NCBI GenBank assembly: GCA_017472905.1
Contig: JAFUNW010000097.1
Span: 1 to 12,113, forward strand
Origin: Bacteroidaceae bacterium
Lineage (GTDB): Bacteria; Bacteroidota; Bacteroidia; Bacteroidales; Bacteroidaceae
DNA length: 12,113 bases
Direction: 5' to 3'
Below the pieces are notes generated by a model. The model had not been told where the DNA came from, did not search any database, and saw only the letters and a program-made list of their open reading frames with translations. Shown here in pieces: positions 7,013-12,113 of this stretch; position 1 is the first letter of the stretch; each line of letters starts with the position of its first letter. Made by a program: the position numbers and the translations under genes.

Positions 7013-8884
7013 TTAACGTCCCAATAATACAAGCAGGACATTGATGTCGCTTGGAGAAACTCCCGGAATACGGCTTGCTTGTGCTAACGTTTCAGGCTCT
7101 ATTTTGATTAGTTTCTGTCTGGCTTCGGTTGACAGGGAATTCAAGGATGCGTAGTCAAACTTTCCTTTGATCCGAATGTTTTCCAAGCGCATCATTTTTT
7201 CTGCAATCAATTGTTCGCGTTCGATATATCCTCTATACTTAATCTTGATTTCTGCTGCCTCAATGGTCTCTTCTTTGCGCTCTTGAATTTGATTAAGCAT
7301 TTCCTGAAAAGCGGGAATGTGTGGAGCTATATTTTGTATGTTGATTTCCGGTCGGTCTATTAAGTCTATTAGTTTGCATCCTCGGCGTAGGGGAGTCGTT
7401 CCCAATCCTTCCAAAGCATCGTTGATATAAGATGCTTTAATGGAAAATTTTCGGCAGTAGTCAATGATTTTATGAATGTCTTCTCTCTTTTGTTGCAGAC
7501 GTTGGTATCGTGTTGAATCTGCTAAACCTAGCTGATAAGATCGTTCGGTAAGACGCATGTCTGCATCGTCTTGTCGGAGTAAGATTCTGTATTCTGCACG
7601 TGAAGTAAACATTCGATAAGGTTCGTCTACTCCTTTAGTTACCAGATCATCGATTAATACTCCGATATAGGCTTCGTCCCGTCCCAATGTGAACGGTTCT
7701 CCTCCGTGACAATTGATGTGTGCATTAATTCCTGCAATTAACCCTTGTCCTCCGGCTTCTTCGTATCCGGTTGTTCCATTTATTTGGCCTGCAAAAAATA
7801 GATTTCGCACAACCTTCGACTCCAATGTATGTTTCAATTGAGTAGGGTCGAAATAGTCATATTCAATGGCATAGCCCGGACGATAAATGACCAAATCTCG
7901 GAAAGCCGGAACTTTCTTGAGGGCCTCTATTTGTATATTTAAAGGCAATGAAGATGAAAAACCATTCAGATAGAACTCTTGTGTGCTTTCTCCTTCCGGT
8001 TCTAGGAACAGTTGATGCTGTTCTTTGTCGGGGAATGTTACTATTTTAGTCTCTATGCTTGGGCAATATCGTGGCCCGATACTTTGAATCTGACCGTTGT
8101 AGAGAGGCGATTCCGGCAAGCCATCATGTAATATGCGGTGCACTTCCGGATTGGTAAAGCAAGTCCAGCAACAAAGTTGTTTCAGCTTGCGCTTTTCGCT
8201 CAGATATGAGAAACTGTGAAAATCTGATTCTCCCTCTTGCTTTTCCATATCTTCGTAATGTACACTTCGTCCATCTATTCGCACAGGAGTGCCGGTTTTC
8301 ATTCGTCCCATGACGATTCCGTGTCTTGTAATAGATTCAGTGAGATGATATGAAGCCGGTTCTGCCATTCTACCACCGGGAAGTTGGCTGCGTCCTACAT
8401 GGAGTAGGCCGTTGAGGAATGTACCGGCTGTAAGGATGACGCAACGGGCATGAAACGTGATGTCCCATAGCGTTTTAACTCCGATGACTTCTCCTTTTTC
8501 TATCAATAGTTCTTTGACGGTATCTTGCCAAATATGCAAATTGGGAGTATTCTCCAGAATTTCTCTCCATGCCCAGATAAACTTTCCTCTGTCGCATTGT
8601 GCACGAGGGCTCCACATCGCCGGACCTTTTGACCGATTTAACATACGAAATTGAATGGCTGTCCGATCTGTTACAAGCCCCATATATCCGCCTAAGGCAT
8701 CTATTTCGCGAACTATTTGTCCTTTGGCTATACCACCTATTGCAGGGTTACAACTCATTTGGCCAATCTTGTTCATGTCCATTGTAATAAGACACGTACG
8801 TGAGCCTAGGTTTGCAGCTGCTGCAGCTGCTTCACAGCCGGCATGTCCGGCGCCAATCACAAGTACATCGTATTTGAATTCCAT
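7013..8884 (-). CDS. mnmG: tRNA uridine-5-carboxymethylaminomethyl modification enzyme MnmG (GidA)
   Basis: MnmG is the FAD- and NADH-dependent partner of the GTPase MnmE. Together they install (carboxymethyl)aminomethyl groups on the wobble uridine of certain tRNAs. The 623-residue product has the dinucleotide-binding GAGHAG (11 to 16), CNPAIGGIAKGQ (45 to 56), LPGGRMAEP (168 to 176), GRMKTGTPVR (193 to 202) and GQINGTTGYEEAGGQG (366 to 381). The family's two conserved cysteines are Cys45 and Cys274 (RYCPSIETK). The C-terminal helical domain that contacts MnmE and tRNA fills about 400 to 623 and ends at a normal length. A good Bacteroides promoter lies 49 to 80 bases upstream, so this is the first gene of the mnmG-apt-uvrC unit. 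MnmE is not in the window. Confidence 0.97.
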   Translation of the reverse strand: MEFKYDVLVIGAGHAGCEAAAAAANLGSRTCLITMDMNKIGQMSCNPAIGGIAKGQIVREIDALGGYMGLVTDRTAIQFRMLNRSKGPAMWSPRAQCDRGKFIWAWREILENTPNLHIWQDTVKELLIEKGEVIGVKTLWDITFHARCVILTAGTFLNGLLHVGRSQLPGGRMAEPASYHLTESITRHGIVMGRMKTGTPVRIDGRSVHYEDMEKQEGESDFHSFSYLSEKRKLKQLCCWTCFTNPEVHRILHDGLPESPLYNGQIQSIGPRYCPSIETKIVTFPDKEQHQLFLEPEGESTQEFYLNGFSSSLPLNIQIEALKKVPAFRDLVIYRPGYAIEYDYFDPTQLKHTLESKVVRNLFFAGQINGTTGYEEAGGQGLIAGINAHINCHGGEPFTLGRDEAYIGVLIDDLVTKGVDEPYRMFTSRAEYRILLRQDDADMRLTERSYQLGLADSTRYQRLQQKREDIHKIIDYCRKFSIKASYINDALEGLGTTPLRRGCKLIDLIDRPEINIQNIAPHIPAFQEMLNQIQERKEETIEAAEIKIKYRGYIEREQLIAEKMMRLENIRIKGKFDYASLNSLSTEARQKLIKIEPETLAQASRIPGVSPSDINVLLVLLGR

Positions 8885-8932
8885 TGAAGTACTCCTTTTC
8901 TTTAAGATTATTTCTTTTCTTTATTTCAGTGG

Positions 8933-8964
8933 CAAAGTTAGGCAATAAATGTTGAATATGGCAA
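8933..8964 (-). promoter_or_regulatory. Putative Bacteroides promoter for mnmG
   Basis: The minus strand has TTG (8964 to 8962), a 21-base spacer and TAACTTTG (8940 to 8933), an exact TAnnTTTG match. It lies about 49 bases before the mnmG ATG and is the likely start of the mnmG-apt-uvrC transcript. Confidence 0.6.
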
Positions 8965-9302
8965 TTGCAGGAACTTTTTTTGATATTTTCCTTTTTGAAT
9001 GCTTTTTTCTAACCTTTTTAAATCTAGTTTGTTCTAAAAATAAAGCATATCATAATGATGCAAAATGATTGTATACATACCCTATTTATGCAAATAACGC
9101 TATCATATTGTCGATTTTGTTGCTTTATTGAGTGGATTATTCTTAAAATAAAATCAAAATGTCTTTTAAAAGATTTGTGAGAATTCGTTTTTTATATTTC
9201 TTTTTCCCGATAGGTCGATTTTTTAGATTTCTAAAAAGATTTAAGTTTCTCTATTAATTTTTTTGACGGCTTCTATCATCTCGGTTAATCAATAAAATCC
9301 CT

Positions 9303-9341
9303 CAAAAAAAAGAAAGCGGCTTCATTCATCACCGAAGCCGC
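9303..9341 (-). terminator. Strong leftward intrinsic terminator
   Basis: On the minus strand a perfect 8-bp stem GCGGCTTC/GAAGCCGC (9341 to 9334 and 9323 to 9316) encloses a 10-base loop and is followed directly by TTTCTTTTTTTT. This is a textbook intrinsic terminator for leftward transcription. It lies about 285 bases past the end of the TPR gene, and so could end read-through from it or an unrecognised RNA covering the repeat array. It also shields the mnmG promoter. Confidence 0.8.
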
Positions 9342-9420
9342 CTTCGTGTCTTTTCCGCAATTTAGTTGAATTTTGACGAAGGCTTGGATTGATTCATTTT
9401 TCCGGGCCAAAACAGCCCTT

Positions 9421-9492
9421 TAAAAGTATCTTAAGATACTTGCCCATATATCCTAAGATACTTGGCCATTTATCTTAAGATACTTTGGGCTT
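9421..9492. repeat. Three tandem 22-bp repeats with palindromic cores
   Basis: Three copies begin at 9427, 9449 and 9471, exactly 22 bases apart, each opening with TATCYTAAGATACTT. The first sits in a perfect 18-bp palindrome, AAGTATCTTAAGATACTT (9424 to 9441). The linkers end in GCCC, GGCC and GGGC, so 9442 to 9490 is also a larger imperfect inverted repeat centred on GGCC near 9466. A degenerate fourth copy, TATAAAAGGATACTT, lies at 9506 to 9520. A spacing of about two helical turns would place dimer-binding sites on one face of the DNA. The role is unknown. Confidence 0.85.
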
Positions 9493-9538
9493 GAACCTAT
9501 AATGCTATAAAAGGATACTTTTCAAACTAAATAGCAGG

Positions 9539-9562
9539 AAAACCGGACTTGCAACCGGCTTT
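9539..9562 (-). terminator. Second hairpin downstream of the TPR gene
   Basis: In the leftward RNA, AAAGCCGG pairs with CCGGUUUU, eight pairs including one G-U, around an 8-base loop. The U-rich 3' arm is part of the stem, as in many terminators, but no long U-run follows. It lies about 62 bases past the TPR stop codon and may back up the hairpin at 9601 to 9620. Confidence 0.45.
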
Positions 9563-9589
9563 CAGATGATTGTCTATTATATAGCTAAT

Positions 9590-9620
9590 AAAAAACGTCC
9601 TGAGGATTTCAACTTCCTCA
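9590..9620 (-). terminator. Terminator-like hairpin immediately after the TPR gene
   Basis: The leftward strand has TGAGGA, an 8-base loop, TCCTCA, then GGACG and TTTTTT. The perfect 6-bp stem starts four bases after the TPR stop codon. The five bases between stem and U-run make it weaker than a classic terminator, but its position fits. Confidence 0.5.
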
Positions 9621-9624
9621 ATTA

Positions 9625-11370
9625 TTACACGAATCTTTCGATAATATTCTTGCACTCTTTTTGATAATTGCTGATAGTGTGATCGGTTAAAGCTGTTGCA
9701 TAAGCCAACATCTTTCTATTTGTAATTCCTAATTTTATCAAATAACAAATAAGAATGATATTTTTGTTTGTAGATGCTCGTCCAACATGTCTGCAAAATC
9801 CTGGATAAGCATAATTTAACAATTCTTCTAATAAGGTCTGAAAATCTTTTCGTTTGAATATGGAATCTTGAAAATTGTCTTTCTGATTTATAATCTGTAA
9901 TAACAATATGCATGAATTTATATTTCCTCCTTGTTGTAAAAATTTCAAAGGCATTTCATACAGTTCTTTCTCTTGCTCTAGTTTTTGCAGATTTTCATGT
10001 AATACATCCAATTGTTTCTTTAATTTCTTTTTCTCTGTTTCTAATCTTTCAAGGTTTTGTTCTTGTTTTGACACATTTTTTCTTTGAATCTTCAATAAAT
10101 CTAAGTTTTCAGTTTCTTGTTTTGTCAGATTTTGGATAATCTTTTCTTTTTTACTAATCTCGGCCTTCAAACTATATAAATTCATTTTAAATTCCTCTTG
10201 AACAGCTTTCTTTTTTTCGTTCAGTTCTTTCTGATGTTTAGAGCGGATATTCTTATAATACAGGATAAAGCCTACTACTAGAAGAACTATGCAAACAGCA
10301 ATTATAATCATTTTTTGATTTAAATTCCTGATTTCTTCTTTTAAATGTCCTTTTTCAACTTGAAGAGGAATGCATTGAATTTCTGACGTTTTTCTTCGTT
10401 CATTCAGATCGTCATTGAATGTTCTATATAAATCAAAATAGTGGACAGCCTTCTTGTTTTCCCCCATTTCTTTGTATATTCTGAACAATTGAAGATAGGT
10501 TGTGGTTAAAGATGTACTATCCGATGAGTTTAAATATTTTAAGAAATAGTTTAATGCTTTCTCGTATTGCCCACATTGATAATAGATAGTTCCTAGAGAT
10601 TTATCTAATTTCTCAGAATCTCCAATGTAATTTTTACAATTAATCAAAAGCCTTTCCGCATCTTCATATTGTTTTAATGAAACAAGAAAGTTGGCATAGT
10701 TTTGTAGTAGCTGATATAATTTCTTTTTCGGAATGTATTCTCTATAGGCTAATCCGCGATTATAGTAAACCAATGTACTATCTTTATTATCTAATAATTG
10801 ATATACCAATGCAATGTTCATACAAGCAGACACTATATCTTGAATAGAATCGCCCTTCAATTGAAATTCATATCCGGTTTTCAGATGTTTGAGCGCATCA
10901 TTATAGGCTCTTTGTTGCAACAACAAGGTTCCATAGTGACCATGCAATAATGCTTTGTATCGATTATCTTCAACATGTTCAAAGCAATGTTCGCTATTTG
11001 CAAAGGCTTGCACCGCTTCTTTGGGTTGTTTCTTCGAAATGTGCACAATACCTTTATAAAACCAAGCCAATGCTAATTCATGCCGACTTCCTCCTTTTCC
11101 TTGGTAATATCTGACCGCAAGGTTAATAATTGAATCGTCCTCAAACTCCATGCGGCATTTATGGGTTGCTTGCGTCCATCTCAATGCATATCGAGCCAGA
11201 TTATTATCAGATAGTCTATCGTAGTCTACTTGCTGAAGATAAATTCTTGCACTGTCAGGGCGCTTTTCAATGCATGCTTCTGCTTTATTTATCAGTTTTT
11301 CATTCCGATTTGTACAGCTATAAAAGAATATACAGGTATAACTGAAAACAATTAAAATAAGCGCTTTCAT
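9625..11370 (-). CDS. TPR-transmembrane-coiled-coil protein, putative membrane-spanning regulator
   Basis: This 581-residue protein opens with a hydrophobic signal and a possible lipobox ending at Cys19 (FFYSC-TNRN), so the N-terminal part is probably outside the inner membrane. Residues about 25 to 325 are helical repeats of TPR type, for example ALAWFYKGIVHISKKQPKEAVQAF-like pairs near 100 to 123 and YQCGQYEKALNYFLKYL near 264 to 280. A single membrane span lies at about 354 to 372, followed by a long Lys/Glu-rich coiled coil (about 376 to 470). The C-terminal domain (about 500 to 581, with LGITNRKMLAYATALTDHTI) resembles a LuxR/HTH-like DNA-binding helix pair. Similar proteins are common in Bacteroides and are thought to act as one-piece signal-to-DNA regulators; that role is inferred here. 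The gene is AT-rich (15 GC in 60 bases at 10501 to 10560) and diverges from the DUF3244-type gene, its likely partner or target. Confidence 0.75.
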   Translation of the reverse strand: MKALILIVFSYTCIFFYSCTNRNEKLINKAEACIEKRPDSARIYLQQVDYDRLSDNNLARYALRWTQATHKCRMEFEDDSIINLAVRYYQGKGGSRHELALAWFYKGIVHISKKQPKEAVQAFANSEHCFEHVEDNRYKALLHGHYGTLLLQQRAYNDALKHLKTGYEFQLKGDSIQDIVSACMNIALVYQLLDNKDSTLVYYNRGLAYREYIPKKKLYQLLQNYANFLVSLKQYEDAERLLINCKNYIGDSEKLDKSLGTIYYQCGQYEKALNYFLKYLNSSDSTSLTTTYLQLFRIYKEMGENKKAVHYFDLYRTFNDDLNERRKTSEIQCIPLQVEKGHLKEEIRNLNQKMIIIAVCIVLLVVGFILYYKNIRSKHQKELNEKKKAVQEEFKMNLYSLKAEISKKEKIIQNLTKQETENLDLLKIQRKNVSKQEQNLERLETEKKKLKKQLDVLHENLQKLEQEKELYEMPLKFLQQGGNINSCILLLQIINQKDNFQDSIFKRKDFQTLLEELLNYAYPGFCRHVGRASTNKNIILICYLIKLGITNRKMLAYATALTDHTISNYQKECKNIIERFV

Positions 11371-11390
11371 AAGCCAATAGATATTTTTTA

Positions 11391-11422
11391 CAAAGGAATT
11401 AAAAATGGATTATATACACAAA
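11391..11422 (-). promoter_or_regulatory. Putative promoter for the TPR gene
   Basis: The minus strand has TTTG (11422 to 11419), a 20-base spacer and TTCCTTTG (11398 to 11391), one mismatch from TAnnTTTG. It would leave a leader of only about 15 to 20 bases before the ATG at 11370. That is short, so confidence is moderate. Confidence 0.4.
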
Positions 11423-11600
11423 TTTGTTTCCTATTATTTTATAATGTAGAAACTGAGGACTTTTTGAATATTTGACATAAAAACAATGTACATCCTTTGA
11501 AATCAGACCTGTTGATACGAAAATATCTTGTCAAATTCTATAAGCCGATTTTTAGGTTCCTCAAAAAATATGAAAAATATTTGTTGATACTATTTCTTTT

Positions 11601-11631
11601 TTTGAATTTTGAAAAGCCAAACATATAGTTG
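11601..11631 (+). promoter_or_regulatory. Putative promoter for the DUF3244-type gene
   Basis: The plus strand has TTTG (11601 to 11604), a 19-base spacer and TATAGTTG (11624 to 11631), one mismatch from TAnnTTTG. The ATG at 11674 follows about 42 bases later, a normal leader for this group. Confidence 0.5.
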
Positions 11632-11673
11632 GTATTACAAATAACCTATTATTAATCAGTTTAATTAAAAATC

Positions 11674-12072
11674 ATGAGAAAAATTTTAGTTCTTTTTGCG
11701 GCATGTAGTTGTGCTCTCTCTTCGTTTTCATTTGTTGTAAATGAACCGGAAAACCAACCCAAAGAAGAGGAGCGCAATATAATTTTATCAAATAATGAAA
11801 TTGCGGATTCGGGTGTTCTTTCCGTCCCCGTTACCGCCACAGTAAACAACAGCCTGTTGAATGTGAAGTTCAATGGTACGGTCTCCTTGGCAACAGTGTC
11901 CGTATCGAATACACTTACGGGAGCAACAATCAATTCTCAGTCCCTTCCTGCAGTATCCGGCACCATCTGTAAATTGCCGGTAAGCGGATTGTCTACGGGA
12001 GTTTACACCGTATCCGTTACCAACGAAGAGAGTGGAGAAAGTGTAAGCGGTGAATTTGATGTAGAGGAATAA
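11674..12072 (+). CDS. Small secreted DUF3244-type protein
   Basis: This 132-residue protein begins MRKILVLFAACSCALSSFSF, a Sec signal peptide with cleavage probably near residues 18 to 22. No convincing lipobox is visible, although Cys11 and Cys13 lie in the hydrophobic stretch. A Glu/Pro/Asn-rich linker (about 22 to 35) leads into a beta-rich domain. The ending LSTGVYTVSVTNEESGESVSGEFDVEE is typical of DUF3244 domains, which have an immunoglobulin-like fold and are found mainly in Bacteroidales. The molecular function is unknown. It is transcribed away from the TPR regulator gene with its own promoter-like site, and has a higher GC content (30 of 60 bases at 11821 to 11880) than that gene. 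A BACON-like or other Ig-like domain is an alternative reading. Confidence 0.75.
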   Translation: MRKILVLFAACSCALSSFSFVVNEPENQPKEEERNIILSNNEIADSGVLSVPVTATVNNSLLNVKFNGTVSLATVSVSNTLTGATINSQSLPAVSGTICKLPVSGLSTGVYTVSVTNEESGESVSGEFDVEE

Positions 12073-12113
12073 AAGTTACACAGCTTTAAAACAGGACTTC
12101 TACCTTATTGTAT

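Larger units (their letters stand above)
8885..9624. other. 740-base non-coding region between the TPR gene and mnmG
   Basis: No gene is supportable here on either strand. From right to left it holds two hairpins just after the TPR gene, three 22-bp palindromic repeats, a strong leftward terminator, a very AT-rich section (about 8985 to 9290), and the mnmG promoter. The AT-rich section contains perfect or near-perfect palindromes: TCTTTTAAAAGA at 9162 to 9173, and TTTTTAGA/TCTAAAAA at 9220 to 9237. I found no convincing DnaA box; the nearest is TTATGCAAA-like near 9086. Confidence 0.7.
11371..11673. promoter_or_regulatory. Divergent control region between the TPR and DUF3244-type genes
   Basis: This 303-base AT-rich gap carries outward-facing promoter-like sites for both genes. 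It also has a direct repeat TGTTGATAC at 11510 to 11518 and 11582 to 11590, each near an AAAATAT run, which could be regulator-binding sites. I see no RNA gene and no terminator. Confidence 0.55.

Noticed and set aside
9083..9092. DnaA box
   Set aside because: The sequence TTATGCAAA has a mismatch to TTATNCACA and is a single copy; one weak match in AT-rich DNA is expected by chance.
9427..9492. CRISPR array from the 22-bp repeats
   Set aside because: There are only three copies, the variable linkers are about 7 bases, and no cas genes are present.

Overview
The window looks like chromosomal DNA from a Bacteroides-type gut bacterium. Three things point there: promoter-like sites of the Bacteroides form (TTTG, about 20 bases, TAnnTTTG), the lack of strong Shine-Dalgarno sequences, and a secreted DUF3244-type protein beside a membrane-anchored TPR regulator. 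I assign the genus from recognised families and gene content, not from a database match.

Positions 1 to 8884 hold a leftward block, all on the minus strand. In transcription order it is mnmG (tRNA wobble-uridine modification), apt (adenine salvage), uvrC (excision repair), a membrane-anchored MutS-like ATPase, dtd (D-aminoacyl-tRNA deacylase), a MazG-type nucleotide pyrophosphohydrolase, an Rpn/PD-(D/E)XK nuclease with a ten-copy AEGR repeat, and the 5' part of deoC, which runs off the left edge. The core is housekeeping: tRNA and translation quality, nucleotide salvage and sanitation, and DNA repair. The MutS-like gene and the Rpn gene look like later additions. Each has its own promoter-like site and wider spacing, and the MutS-like gene is more GC-rich in spot counts than uvrC. 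A 16-base site in the mnmG-apt gap fits the published parS (ParB-binding) consensus exactly, which suggests an origin-proximal position.

Positions 8885 to 9624 form a 740-base non-coding stretch. It carries the mnmG promoter, a very AT-rich section with short palindromes, a strong leftward intrinsic terminator, three tandem 22-bp repeats with palindromic cores, and two more terminator-like hairpins just past the end of the next gene.

Positions 9625 to 12113 hold an accessory module. On the minus strand is an AT-rich gene for a lipoprotein-like/TPR/transmembrane/coiled-coil/helical C-terminal protein, which reads as a membrane-spanning regulator. Transcribed away from it on the plus strand is a small secreted DUF3244-type protein. 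The 303-base divergent gap holds a promoter-like site for each gene and a 9-bp direct repeat. I infer that the TPR protein senses something in the periplasm and may control or sense its neighbour. This pair and the 22-bp repeat array are the least explained parts of the window.
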